Positions 35,706-44,388 of a DNA stretch of 64,000 nt are shown here, piece by piece. How positions within the stretch are numbered: position 1 is the stretch's first letter; the number at the start of each line of letters is the position of its first letter. A program made the position numbers and the translations under genes. The DNA comes from Mycolicibacterium senegalense (lineage in GTDB: Bacteria > Actinomycetota > Actinomycetes > Mycobacteriales > Mycobacteriaceae): the NCBI RefSeq assembly GCF_019645875.1, contig NZ_CP081000.1:5268417-5332416 (forward strand), read 5' to 3'. The notes beneath the pieces were generated by a model. The model saw only the letters and a list, made by a program, of their open reading frames with translations, did not search any database and was not told where the DNA came from.

Positions 35706-36709
35706 TACGCTCCCACCAAATCGAGGCGATGCGACGGACCACCCAAGAGCCGGGTCAGATCCTTGATCGAGGAGTAGTAGCGGTCCATCGGGTAGGTGAT
35801 GTCCATACCCATACCGCCGTGCAGGTGATGGCAGAGCCGCATGGCCGGCGCGGCCTGCGAGGTGAGCCAGTAGCCCAGGATGTTCAGGTCCTCGTCGGCG
35901 TCAAGCCCTTCGGACAGCCGCCACAGCGCCGAAGTGGACAGCAGATCGATTGTCCGCGAGGCGATGTAGACCTCCGACAACTGTGCCGCCACGGTCTGGA
36001 ACGTCGACAGCGGCCGGCCGAACTGCTCACGGGTGGCCACGTAGTCGGCGGTCAGCCGCAGTGCGCCGGCCACCAACCCGGCGGCGAACGCCCCGGTGAC
36101 AGCCAGCGCCAGCTGGTTGACCCGCTGCGCGCTCGCGCCGTCGAGCACGTCTGCGACGTCGACCGCGACGTCGGCGAACGTCACCACGTACTCGTCGGAA
36201 CCGTTGGAGGTCGGGGTCTTGGTGACCGTCACGCCATCAGCCGCCGGGGAGACCACCACGACCGCGTTGTCGGCGGTGACCACCAGCCACTTGGCCGTCT
36301 CGGCATAGGGCACACCGATCTTGGTGCCGTTGAGCTTGCCGTCGGCGAAGTTCACCGCAGGCCGCTCCGGCAGCGACTGCCCGGGCTCATTGAGCGCCGC
36401 CGAGAGCACCGCGCCCGTCGCGACACCGGCGAGGTACCGGTCCTGCTGGGCGTCGGACGCCAGGTCGAGCAGCGTCACCAGGCCGAGGCCCACGGTGGCC
36501 AGCGCCGGCCCGGTGGTGCCGTGCCTGCCGATCTCGGTCAACGCGGTGGACAGCTCGGGCAGGCCGAGGCCGTCACCGCCGAGTCGTTCCGGCACTCCCA
36601 GCGCCGCGACTCCACCGGAAACCAGTGCATCCCAGGTGTTGTCGCGTTCCAGAACAGAGGTCACCACATCGGCGACGGCCTGCTGTTCCGGGTTCGGTGT
36701 GAAATCCAC
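35705..36709 (-). CDS. fadE28: Steroid acyl-CoA dehydrogenase FadE28 (ChsE1)
   Basis: A 334-residue acyl-CoA dehydrogenase subunit, orthologue of Rv3544c and obligate partner of FadE29. Typical C-terminal features: TREQFGRPLSTFQTVAAQLS and HHLHGGMGMDITYPMDRYYS. The N-terminal region is shorter than in homotetrameric family members, as expected for this heteromeric type. It begins 35 bp after the cyp125 stop with a GGAGG ribosome site (complement of cctcc near 36715). Confidence 0.95.
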   Translation of the reverse strand: MDFTPNPEQQAVADVVTSVLERDNTWDALVSGGVAALGVPERLGGDGLGLPELSTALTEIGRHGTTGPALATVGLGLVTLLDLASDAQQDRYLAGVATGAVLSAALNEPGQSLPERPAVNFADGKLNGTKIGVPYAETAKWLVVTADNAVVVVSPAADGVTVTKTPTSNGSDEYVVTFADVAVDVADVLDGASAQRVNQLALAVTGAFAAGLVAGALRLTADYVATREQFGRPLSTFQTVAAQLSEVYIASRTIDLLSTSALWRLSEGLDADEDLNILGYWLTSQAAPAMRLCHHLHGGMGMDITYPMDRYYSSIKDLTRLLGGPSHRLDLVGA

Positions 36710-36744
36710 CCGAATCCTCCTTGATCCGTTAGGCGGTCAGTAGC

Positions 36745-37995
36745 TCAGTGAGCGACCGGGCACGCGCCCGTGTAATCGACCGGCCAATGCTTAATACCAT
36801 TGAGCCAGCCGGACTTCAGCCGTTCGGGGTCACCGATCGGCTTGAGGTCGGGCATGTGGTCGGCGACGGCGTTGAAGATCAGGTTGATCGTCAGGCGGGC
36901 CAGGTTGGCGCCGATGCAGTAGTGCGCCCCGGTGCCGCCGAAGCCGACGTGCGGGTTGGGGTCGCGGAGGATGTTGAAGGTGAACGGGTCTTCGAACACC
37001 GTCTCGTCGAAGTTGGCCGAGCGGTAGGACATCACCACGCGCTCGCCGGCCTTGATCTTGACGCCGGAGATCTCGGTGTCCTGGCTGGCGGTGCGCTGGA
37101 AGGCCGACACCGGGGTGGCCCAGCGGATGATCTCGTCGACCGCGGTCTTGGGGCGCTCCTTCTTGAACAGCTCCCACTGCTCGGGGTGCTGCGAGAACGC
37201 GATCATGCCGTGCGTGATCGAGTTGCGGCTGGTCTCGTTACCGGCGACGGCCAGCATGATCACGAAGAATCCGAACTCGTCGTCGCTGAGCTTCTCACCG
37301 TCGATGTCGGCCTGGATCAGCTTGGTGACGATGTCGTCGGTCGGGTTCTTGCCGCGCTCTTCGGCCATCTTCATGGCGTAGGAGATCAGCTCGAACGAGG
37401 ACATGGCCGGGTCGACGTCGGCGTACTCGGGGTCGTCACCGGCGGTCATCTCGTTGGACCAGCGGAACAGCTTGTCGCGGTCGTCCTGGGGCACACCGAG
37501 CAGTTCGGCGATGGCCTGCAGCGGCAGTTCGCAGGACACCTGCTCGACGAAGTCACCGGTGCTCGACGCGGCAGCGTTCTTGGCGATCTGCTGTGCGCGC
37601 GAGTTCAATTCGTCCTCGAGCCGCGAGAGCGCGCGGGGGGTGAAGCCACGGGAGATGATCTTGCGCAGCCGGGTGTGGTGCGGGGCGTCCATGTTGAGCA
37701 GGACCGCGCGCTGTAGGTCGACGGCTTCGCGGGTCATCTCCTGCGGCCAGACCGGGATCGCGCCGTTCATCGAACTGGAGAACACGTCGCTGCGCAGCGA
37801 GACGTCCTTGACGTCCTCGTGGCGGGTGACGAGCCAGTACCCCTTGTCGCCGAAGCCTCCGGTGCCGCCAGGGACGTCGACCCAGCGAACCGGCTCGGCC
37901 GCACGAAGCTCGGCGAGCTCCTTGACCGGCAGACCCTTGAGGTTCAGGTCGGAATCGAGGAAGTCGAAATCCTTGGGGATGTTGGGGCAGCCCAT
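36745..37995 (-). CDS. cyp125: Steroid C26(27)-monooxygenase cytochrome P450 CYP125
   Basis: A 416-residue P450 that oxidises the terminal side-chain carbon of cholesterol or cholestenone to the acid, the entry to side-chain degradation. The I-helix threonine region is VAGNETSRNS, and the haem-binding loop is VGFGGTGAHYCIGANLAR with the cysteine ligand. ATG 37995 (MGCPNIPKDFDFLDSDLN) matches the family start; the open frame continues upstream to 38106 without conservation. First gene of the operon cyp125-fadE28-fadE29-chsH2-chsH1-ltp2, divergent from fadA5 across a KstR site. Confidence 0.96.
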   Translation of the reverse strand: MGCPNIPKDFDFLDSDLNLKGLPVKELAELRAAEPVRWVDVPGGTGGFGDKGYWLVTRHEDVKDVSLRSDVFSSSMNGAIPVWPQEMTREAVDLQRAVLLNMDAPHHTRLRKIISRGFTPRALSRLEDELNSRAQQIAKNAAASSTGDFVEQVSCELPLQAIAELLGVPQDDRDKLFRWSNEMTAGDDPEYADVDPAMSSFELISYAMKMAEERGKNPTDDIVTKLIQADIDGEKLSDDEFGFFVIMLAVAGNETSRNSITHGMIAFSQHPEQWELFKKERPKTAVDEIIRWATPVSAFQRTASQDTEISGVKIKAGERVVMSYRSANFDETVFEDPFTFNILRDPNPHVGFGGTGAHYCIGANLARLTINLIFNAVADHMPDLKPIGDPERLKSGWLNGIKHWPVDYTGACPVAH

Positions 37996-38138
37996 GTGTC
38001 TAACTCCTAGTGTCTGTAGCAAGCCGTGCGCGTAGCCAGCAATGCTTGAAACAACGTGGTCTAGTACCAATTGAGACCATTGAAACACGGCTTGACCGCA
38101 GATCAAAGGCAGTGATACATCCGTGCTTGTCAGAGATA

Positions 38139-38152
38139 TGAAACGTGTTCTA
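38139..38152. promoter_or_regulatory. KstR operator between cyp125 and fadA5
   Basis: tgaaacgtgttcta matches TnnAACnnGTTnnA fully. It lies 10 bp before the fadA5 start and 143 bp before cyp125. A second, degenerate copy may lie at about 38047-38063 nearer cyp125 (complement TAGACCACGTTGTT), which I trust less. Confidence 0.9.
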
Positions 38153-38162
38153 GCCTGGCTTC

Positions 38163-39314
38163 ATGGGTAACCCTGTCATCGTCGAAGCCACCCGCAGCCC
38201 CATCGGCAAGCGCAACGGCTGGTTGTCCGGCCTGCACGCCACCGAGCTTCTCGGAGCCGTCCAGAAGGCCCTCATCGAGAAGGCCGGAATCGACCCCGGC
38301 AGCGTCGAGCAGGTCATCGGTGGCTGCGTCACGCAGTACGGCGAACAGGCGAACAACGTCACCCGGCAGTCCTGGCTCATCGCCGGTCTTCCCGAGCACG
38401 TCGGCGCCACCAGCATCGACTGCCAGTGCGGCAGCGCCCAGCAGGCCAACCACCTGGTGGCCGGCCTGATCGCCACCGGCGCGATCGACATCGGCATCGC
38501 CTGCGGAATCGAGGCGATGAGCCGAGTCGGCCTCGGCGCCAACGGCGGCGGGGCCCGCGCCGCGTCGTGGGACATCGATCTGCCCAACCAGTTCGAGGCC
38601 GCCGAGCGCATCGCCAAGCGCCGCGGCATCACCCGCGCCGATGTGGACGCGCTCGGTCTGGCCTCCCAGAACCGGGCCAAGCAGGCCTGGGCCGAGGGGC
38701 GCTTCGACCGGGAGATCTCGCCGATCGAGGCCCCGGTCATCGACGAGAACAAGCAGCCGACCGCCGAATGGAACACCGTCAGCCGCGATCAGGGCCTGCG
38801 CGACACCACCGCCGAGGGCCTGGCATCGCTGAAGCCGGTGATGGAGGGCGGGATCCACACCGCCGGTACGTCGTCGCAGATCTCCGACGGCGCGGCCGCG
38901 GTGCTGTGGATGGACGAGGACAAGGCGAAGGCGCTCGGCCTCAAGCCACGTGCGCGGATCATCGCGCAGGCCAACGTCGGCGCCGAGACCTACTACCACC
39001 TCGACGGCCCGGTGCAGTCCACCGCCAAGGTGCTGGAGAAGGCCGGCATGAAGCTCGGTGACATCGACCTGGTCGAGATCAACGAGGCCTTCGCGTCGGT
39101 GGTGCTGTCCTGGGCCCAGGTGCACGGCGCCGACATGGACAAGGTCAACGTCAACGGTGGCGCCATCGCCCTGGGCCACCCGGTCGGCTCGACCGGATCC
39201 CGGCTGATCACCACCGCTCTGCACGAGCTGGAGCGCACCGACCGCAGCACGGCGCTGATCACCATGTGCGCCGGCGGCGCGCTGTCCACTGGCACCATCA
39301 TCGAGCGGATCTGA
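38163..39314 (+). CDS. fadA5: Steroid acetyl-CoA acetyltransferase (thiolase) FadA5
   Basis: A 383-residue thiolase that removes acetyl-CoA in steroid side-chain beta-oxidation (Rv3546 orthologue). Nucleophile cysteine in IDCQCGSAQQANHL, active-site histidine in GHPVGSTGSRLIT, and second cysteine in TMCAGGALSTGTIIERI. The stop overlaps the next start as TGATG. Confidence 0.96.
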   Translation: MGNPVIVEATRSPIGKRNGWLSGLHATELLGAVQKALIEKAGIDPGSVEQVIGGCVTQYGEQANNVTRQSWLIAGLPEHVGATSIDCQCGSAQQANHLVAGLIATGAIDIGIACGIEAMSRVGLGANGGGARAASWDIDLPNQFEAAERIAKRRGITRADVDALGLASQNRAKQAWAEGRFDREISPIEAPVIDENKQPTAEWNTVSRDQGLRDTTAEGLASLKPVMEGGIHTAGTSSQISDGAAAVLWMDEDKAKALGLKPRARIIAQANVGAETYYHLDGPVQSTAKVLEKAGMKLGDIDLVEINEAFASVVLSWAQVHGADMDKVNVNGGAIALGHPVGSTGSRLITTALHELERTDRSTALITMCAGGALSTGTIIERI

Positions 39315-39688
39315 TGGCGTTCAGTGAAGCCGAGCGCATCGCGGCCGCACAGGCCTACATCGATGCGCTCGTCACCCATCAAGCAGATGGGGTGCCGTTC
39401 GATCCGGGTTGCATCCGCATCGAGATGGGGCTGAAGACCGGACGTTCCGGTGATCACCTGCGCCGCAGCCTGAATCGCGGACCGCAGTTCAAGTTGATCG
39501 AGAAGACGACGACGCCGGAGTTCTCCGTCGACGGCGACAACATCCGCGCCAAGTTCGACGTGCTCACCAAGCCGCGCCTGTTCGGGTGGCGGGTGTGCTC
39601 ACACGTCGACGAGACGTTCCTGATCCCGGCATCGGACGGCAAGATCCATCACATCCGTGCCTCCCTCGCCCCGTTCATCAGCCGCTAA
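39314..39688 (+). CDS. Small protein, DUF8021/NTF2-like candidate
   Basis: A 124-residue soluble protein: MAFSEAERIAAAQAYIDALV, CIRIEMGLKTGRSGDHLRRS, VDETFLIPASDGKIHHIRAS. The pattern of an N-terminal helix followed by beta strands suggests an NTF2-like fold; the DUF8021 assignment is from memory and uncertain. Translationally coupled to fadA5 (1-nt overlap), so very probably under KstR. M. tuberculosis has no annotated gene between fadA5 and ddn. A binding or isomerase-like role in sterol breakdown is possible but unproven. Confidence 0.7.
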   Translation: MAFSEAERIAAAQAYIDALVTHQADGVPFDPGCIRIEMGLKTGRSGDHLRRSLNRGPQFKLIEKTTTPEFSVDGDNIRAKFDVLTKPRLFGWRVCSHVDETFLIPASDGKIHHIRASLAPFISR

Positions 39689-39697
39689 GGTCCCCGC

Positions 39698-40177
39698 ATG
39701 GCCAACACCCCACGCCCGCTGAGCCCCAAACAGGTCGAACGCCTCAACGCGAAATCGACCGGCACCGCCATCAAATGGATGTCGCGCGCCCAGACCTGGA
39801 TCTTCAAGAAGTCCGGCGGGCGCATCGGCGACAAGTTCCTGCGCGGTGCCGAAGTGGGCATCTTGACGACCATCGGCCGCAAGTCCGGCGAGGAACGAGA
39901 CAGCCCGCTGCTGTTCCTACAGGAAGGCAAGCGCATCGTGCTGGTCGCTTCGCAGGGCGGTCGGGCCACCAACCCGATGTGGTACCTGAACCTGGTGGCC
40001 AACCCGCGGGTGAAGTTCCAAACCAAGCGCGAGACCCTGGACCTGGTCGCGCGTGATGCCACCGACGCCGAGCGCGACGAATACTGGCCCAAGCTGGACG
40101 CGATGTACGCCGACTTCGCGAACTACCGTTCCTACACCGACCGCAAGATCCCGATCGTGATCTGCGACCCGGCCTGA
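39698..40177 (+). CDS. ddn: F420-dependent nitroreductase family protein (Ddn homologue)
   Basis: A 159-residue protein of the deazaflavin-dependent split-barrel family. Characteristic segments: LTTIGRKSGEERDSPLLFLQ, VASQGGRATNPMWYLNLVAN and YADFANYRSYTDRKIPIVIC. Position after fadA5 equals Rv3547 (ddn), the quinone reductase that activates pretomanid in M. tuberculosis. Orthology is supported by synteny; several paralogues exist in mycobacteria, so substrate identity is less sure. An intrinsic terminator follows. Confidence 0.88.
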   Translation: MANTPRPLSPKQVERLNAKSTGTAIKWMSRAQTWIFKKSGGRIGDKFLRGAEVGILTTIGRKSGEERDSPLLFLQEGKRIVLVASQGGRATNPMWYLNLVANPRVKFQTKRETLDLVARDATDAERDEYWPKLDAMYADFANYRSYTDRKIPIVICDPA

Positions 40178-40193
40178 CCTGACGCTTTGCCGA

Positions 40194-40221
40194 ACGCCCC
40201 CGACCAAGAGGTCGGGGGCGT
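40194..40221 (+). terminator. Intrinsic terminator after the fadA5-ddn operon
   Basis: Perfect 12-bp stem ACGCCCCCGACC / GGTCGGGGGCGT with an AAGA loop, followed by a modestly T-rich CTTGCGTTG. Confidence 0.85.
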
Positions 40222-40376
40222 CTTGCGTTGCCAGATGTCCGGGAGCTGGCCAATTACGCAACTCTCGGTAGCTGAATTGACGGGTGAACAGTTCTTTGAT
40301 TATGTTCTGTGAGCCCGCACACAGTGAATGTCAAGTGAGCGGCAGCCCACATCCTCGTGAACCCGATGGAGACCCT

Positions 40377-41789
40377 ATGCAACGACCCACCCGCCGCCGG
40401 GCTGCCGGTGCCGCCGCGACAACGCTCACCGCGTGTTCCCTCTTCGCAGCCGCAACCCTGCCCGCCTCCGCGCTGACCGTGACGTTCATCAGGCACGCCG
40501 AATCGCAGGCCAATGCCTCGGGGTACATCGACACCAGCACGCCCGGGCCCCACCTGACCAATGACGAGGTGGACCAGACCGGCGGACTGACCGGCGAGCA
40601 GCAGGCGCAGAACTTCGCCGACGCGCTGTGTGCGACCTCCTGCACCGGAACGGCTGCGCCGTTCGACGCGCTCTACGCCTCGACCATGATCCGCACTCAA
40701 GAGACCGCGAAGCCGCTGGCCGACAAGACCGGTCTGCCGGTCACGGTCCTGGGCTCCTACGACCCGACCCGACCGCAGCGGAACTCCGGTGTGCAGGAAA
40801 TCAGTGCCGGCATCTTCGAGGGCCTGTCCGAGAAGGAAGGCATCGGCCGTATCGGCTACATCCTCGCCCCGTTGGCGTGGTCGATGGGCTTGCAGTTCGT
40901 CCCGATCCCCGGCGGCGAAACCGGCCTGGAGTTCAACGAGCGCGTGACGAACGCCCTGGAGGACGTCGAGTCGGGCACCACCGACACCAACGGTGACGGC
41001 GAGATCGACGCCGCGGTGTTCTCTCACGGCGCCACCATCATGATGTGGACGTTGATGAACGTCGACAATCCGAGCTTGACGCTGCTGGCGAACACGCTGG
41101 ACAACACCGACACCGTGGTGGTCACGAAGAACGACGACGGCAGTTGGCATCTGGTGAGCTGGAACGGCCAGGAGGTCGGCGATGCCGACTACCCGACGCA
41201 GATGTTCGTCAACGTGCGTGACCTGATCGTCGCCCCGCAGAAGGCGATCTACAACATGCGCATACCGGTCCTTTCCCTGGATCCCGAAGCCATCGTGACC
41301 ACCGGCGCGCGAGGCGTGGAGGACGTCGCCCAGGCCGGCGTGAAATTCGTGAGGGACTCGATCACCGACACCGTCAACGCGATCACCGGAATTCCGGGCT
41401 CACTGGGCCAGTCGACCTCCCAGGTGTCCAAGCTGAGCATCCAGAACACCACTGCTGACAACGTTGTCACCGAGGAAGCCACGTCGACAGACTCGACGGT
41501 GCAGAAGACGGCCGAGCCGGTGCAGACCGAGGTAAAGGCCATCCGCACCGCCACCACCACGCCGGCCGCCGGCGAAAAGGCAGAACCGGGCAAGGCCGTC
41601 TCCGCGGTGCGCGACCGGGTTCGCCAGGCCGCCGACGACGTGCGCAACGGTGTCGAATCCTCGGTGAGACAGGCTCGCGACTCCGCCAAGAAGCTCACAG
41701 GAGCGGACAAGGCCGCAAAGACCGGCAAGGACAACAGCGCCGGCAAGGCCAAGCCCAAGACGAAGACCAAGAACAAAGACGCCGCGTGA
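40377..41789 (+). CDS. Exported histidine phosphatase family protein (paralogue 1)
   Basis: A 470-residue protein. After an Arg-rich start (RPTRRRAAGAAATTLTACSL) and a hydrophobic signal segment ending PASA, the phosphatase domain begins VTFIRHAESQANASG. The usual RHG triplet is RHA here. The second catalytic histidine is in AAVFSHGATIMMW. The C-terminal ~140 residues are a low-complexity Thr/Ala/Lys region ending KPKTKTKNKDAA, rich in charged helices. ATG 40377 is chosen from a GGAG site and the signal peptide. It is followed by a close paralogue. Substrate unknown. Confidence 0.82.
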   Translation: MQRPTRRRAAGAAATTLTACSLFAAATLPASALTVTFIRHAESQANASGYIDTSTPGPHLTNDEVDQTGGLTGEQQAQNFADALCATSCTGTAAPFDALYASTMIRTQETAKPLADKTGLPVTVLGSYDPTRPQRNSGVQEISAGIFEGLSEKEGIGRIGYILAPLAWSMGLQFVPIPGGETGLEFNERVTNALEDVESGTTDTNGDGEIDAAVFSHGATIMMWTLMNVDNPSLTLLANTLDNTDTVVVTKNDDGSWHLVSWNGQEVGDADYPTQMFVNVRDLIVAPQKAIYNMRIPVLSLDPEAIVTTGARGVEDVAQAGVKFVRDSITDTVNAITGIPGSLGQSTSQVSKLSIQNTTADNVVTEEATSTDSTVQKTAEPVQTEVKAIRTATTTPAAGEKAEPGKAVSAVRDRVRQAADDVRNGVESSVRQARDSAKKLTGADKAAKTGKDNSAGKAKPKTKTKNKDAA

Positions 41790-41821
41790 AATAAGCGTCA
41801 GCTCAACGTAATACAGACGGC

Positions 41822-41851
41822 CAGCCCCCTCCTCGCCCGAGGAGGGGGCTG
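41822..41851 (+). terminator. Hairpin, probable terminator after paralogue 1
   Basis: Stem CAGCCCCCTCCTCG / CGAGGAGGGGGCTG, 14 bp with a 2-nt centre. No T run follows, as is common in mycobacteria. Confidence 0.65.
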
Positions 41852-42023
41852 AACCGCGTCCGCGGCAGAGCGTTAGCGGGTCGAACGAAACTGTCAAATA
41901 TCGTCCCGCACAACGAGATAACGGCTCACTCTCACAGCAGACGGTCAGACAATTCATCTGGCCGCCAGCGAACCTTCACCGGCAGGTCACGCGAAATCCG
42001 TACAGCCACAATGGAGGAACCAC

Positions 42024-43370
42024 ATGAACCGTCGCAGAGGTGACGCGTCGGCGTCACGACATCGAAGTCTACTGGGGGGTGTCGCCATCGCGTTCCTCGC
42101 GTTCTTCCTGGCGATCCCCGTAGCCAATGCCGCCGAGAACATGCGGATCACATTCGTCCGGCACGGCGAGTCAGAAGGCAACGCCTCCGGATTGATCGAC
42201 ACCAAGACACCCGGACCGGTGCTCACCCAAAAAGGTCAGCAGCAGGCCCAGGCGGTCGTCGGCAAGCTCGGAGACAACAACTACGACGCCATCTACGCCT
42301 CTCAGATGGTGCGCACCCAACTGACGGCCGCACCGATGTCGCAGTACCTCGGCCTGCCGATCCAGGTCCTGCCCGGTCTGCAGGAGATCGAAGCCGGCGC
42401 CTTCGAGGGCACGCCGGAAAGCGAAGCCGCCAACGGATACGGCAGGATCATCGGCGCATGGGCCATCGCCGGCCAGCGTGACTTGGCGATGCCGGGTACC
42501 ACCTTGACCGGAGACGGCTTCGACGCTCGGGTCGACGGCGCGATCAAGCAGATGTACGACAAGGGCGATCGCAATGCCATCGTCTTCTCGCACGGAGGCA
42601 CCATCATGGTTTGGACGATGATGAACGCCAAGAACCTCACCATGGCGGACAAGGTCGACCTGCTCAGCCACTACGCGCTCGGCAACACCGACTACGTCGT
42701 CGTCGAAGGCAATCCCGAGGATGGCTGGGTCGTGACGGACTGGAACGGGAAGAGGTTCTCCCCCGAACCCACCTTCGAGCACGAGCTGAACATGCAGCTG
42801 CGAACCCTGAGCCGTCAGCTGACTGCCGCCGGAGATCAGGTCACGGCGGCCTTCAAGACCGGTGACTTCGCAACCATCGCGACGGCGATCAACCGCAGCG
42901 TGGCCGACGCGTCCTTCTCTGTCACCAAGTTCGCCCGGGCAGTCAACGCGGAGATCATCAAGCGCACTACCAAGGAGATCCCGGCGAGCACCGAGGATCT
43001 GCAGGACAAGGTGTCCACCGAGGTCCAGAACGTCAGCACCTCGCTGGACACGGCCAAGAACAGCGTCGTGCAGAAAGCCGCTCCTGTAGCGATCGCCGAC
43101 AACGATGCGAAGCCCAAGCTCAAGGCCGCCGTCGACAGCATCGTCAAGCCCCGCGGTGCGACCGACCTGTCCGACGGCAACAAGGCGCTGCCGGGTGTCG
43201 CGAAGTCGCTGCACCAGGCCGGCGAGCGGGCTCAGACGGCCGTCAAGGACGCGCAGGACCGGGTGTCGTCGTCGATCAAGAAGTTCGGCGACGCGGTCAA
43301 GAAGGCGACCGGCCAGCAGAGCAAGGCTGCCGACGACAACGACGGTGCCGCCAAGAAGGACGCCGCCTGA
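42024..43370 (+). CDS. Exported histidine phosphatase family protein (paralogue 2)
   Basis: A 448-residue protein with a clear signal peptide (GGVAIAFLAFFLAIPVANA, AxA cleavage before AENMRITF). The phosphatase domain has the standard ITFVRHGESEGNASG and the second histidine in NAIVFSHGGTIMVW. The C-terminal ~170 residues are helical, Ala/Lys/Asp-rich (DKVSTEVQNVSTSLDTAKNS ... ADDNDGAAKKDAA). Same layout as the gene upstream, so the pair is a tandem duplication. Both lie between the ddn and Rv3548c homologues of the sterol locus; a role in that pathway is not shown. Confidence 0.83.
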   Translation: MNRRRGDASASRHRSLLGGVAIAFLAFFLAIPVANAAENMRITFVRHGESEGNASGLIDTKTPGPVLTQKGQQQAQAVVGKLGDNNYDAIYASQMVRTQLTAAPMSQYLGLPIQVLPGLQEIEAGAFEGTPESEAANGYGRIIGAWAIAGQRDLAMPGTTLTGDGFDARVDGAIKQMYDKGDRNAIVFSHGGTIMVWTMMNAKNLTMADKVDLLSHYALGNTDYVVVEGNPEDGWVVTDWNGKRFSPEPTFEHELNMQLRTLSRQLTAAGDQVTAAFKTGDFATIATAINRSVADASFSVTKFARAVNAEIIKRTTKEIPASTEDLQDKVSTEVQNVSTSLDTAKNSVVQKAAPVAIADNDAKPKLKAAVDSIVKPRGATDLSDGNKALPGVAKSLHQAGERAQTAVKDAQDRVSSSIKKFGDAVKKATGQQSKAADDNDGAAKKDAA

Positions 43371-43394
43371 CAAGAGGCATAAAGAAAATCGAGT

Positions 43395-43440
43395 GTGCGC
43401 TCAGATCGAGAATCAGGTGGATTTCACGATCTGAGCGCAC
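43395..43440. terminator. Inverted repeat between convergent genes, probable bidirectional terminator
   Basis: Perfect 14-bp arms GTGCGCTCAGATCG / CGATCTGAGCGCAC with an 18-nt loop, between the phosphatase gene and the convergent SDR gene. Confidence 0.6.
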
Positions 43441-43461
43441 CCTCGGCAGAACAAGAGGAAA

Positions 43462-44367
43462 TCAGGCGCCGTAAACCGGCACCGCGGGGCGGGCTTGGGC
43501 CAGCAGGTCCTTGACCACCGGGCCCAGCTCAGCCGGATCCCACTTGGCGCCCTTGTCGATCTGAGGTCCGTGCGCCCAGCCCTCGGCGATGCGGATCTTG
43601 CCGCCCTCGATCTCGAACATCTTGCCGGTCACGTCTTTTGACTCGGCGCTGCCCAGCCACACCACCAGCGGGGAGATGTTCTCGGCGGCCATGGCGTCGA
43701 AGGCCTGGTCCTGGGTCGCCATCATCTCGGCGAAGACGGTCTCGGTCATCCGAGTGCGCGCCGAGGGCGCGATGCCGTTGACCGTGACGCCGTAGCGTCC
43801 CATCTCGGCCGCGGCCACCAGCGTCAGCGCGGCGATGCCGGCCTTGGAGGCGCTGTAGGTGGCCTGCCCGACGCTGCCCTGCAGACCGGCACCGGAACTG
43901 GTGTTGATGATGCGCGCGTCAACGGTTTCGCCGGCCTTGGACTTGGCCCGCCAGTAGGCGGCGGCGTGCTTCATGGTGGCGAAGTGCCCCTTGAGATGCA
44001 CGGCGGTGACCGCGTCGAACTCTTCTTCGGTGGCGTTGGCGAACATCCGGTCACGAACGATGCCGGCGTTGTTGACGAGAACGTCGAGGGTGCCGAAGGC
44101 ATCGACGGCGTTCTGGATCAGCGCCTCGGCCTGCGCCCAGTCGGCGACGTTGGAGCCGTTGGCAACAGCTTCGCCTCCGGCGGCGACGATCTCGTCGACC
44201 ACGTTCTGCGCGGCGCTGCCGCCGCCCGCCGGCGAACCGTCCAGGCCGACTCCGATGTCGTTGACCACGACGCGGGCACCTTCGGCAGCGAACGCGAGCG
44301 CGTGCTCACGCCCGATACCGCCACCGGCACCCGTCACGATGACCACGCGGCCGTCGAGCAATCCCAT
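43462..44367 (-). CDS. SDR-family oxidoreductase (Rv3548c type)
   Basis: A 301-residue classical short-chain dehydrogenase. Cofactor loop VTGAGGGIGREHALAFAAEG with a following VVVNDIG, suggesting NAD(H) preference. NNAG motif LVNNAGIVRD and catalytic serine and YxxxK in NTSSGAGLQ ... YSASKAG. Most like the 17beta-hydroxysteroid dehydrogenase type 4-like mycobacterial SDRs. Position equals Rv3548c. The specific substrate is not known. Confidence 0.9.
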   Translation of the reverse strand: MGLLDGRVVIVTGAGGGIGREHALAFAAEGARVVVNDIGVGLDGSPAGGGSAAQNVVDEIVAAGGEAVANGSNVADWAQAEALIQNAVDAFGTLDVLVNNAGIVRDRMFANATEEEFDAVTAVHLKGHFATMKHAAAYWRAKSKAGETVDARIINTSSGAGLQGSVGQATYSASKAGIAALTLVAAAEMGRYGVTVNGIAPSARTRMTETVFAEMMATQDQAFDAMAAENISPLVVWLGSAESKDVTGKMFEIEGGKIRIAEGWAHGPQIDKGAKWDPAELGPVVKDLLAQARPAVPVYGA

Positions 44368-44388
44368 TGTGCTGTCTCCTTTTCCGAG

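Noticed and set aside
38047..38063. Second KstR site near cyp125
   Set aside because: It differs from the consensus in a core base and an end base; kept only as a remark beside the good site at 38139.
38130..39224. 364-codon minus-strand frame opposite fadA5
   Set aside because: Antisense shadow; fadA5 carries all thiolase motifs and follows a KstR site.
42171..43373. 400-codon minus-strand frame opposite the second histidine phosphatase
   Set aside because: Antisense shadow with biased composition; the plus-strand gene has a signal peptide and catalytic motifs.
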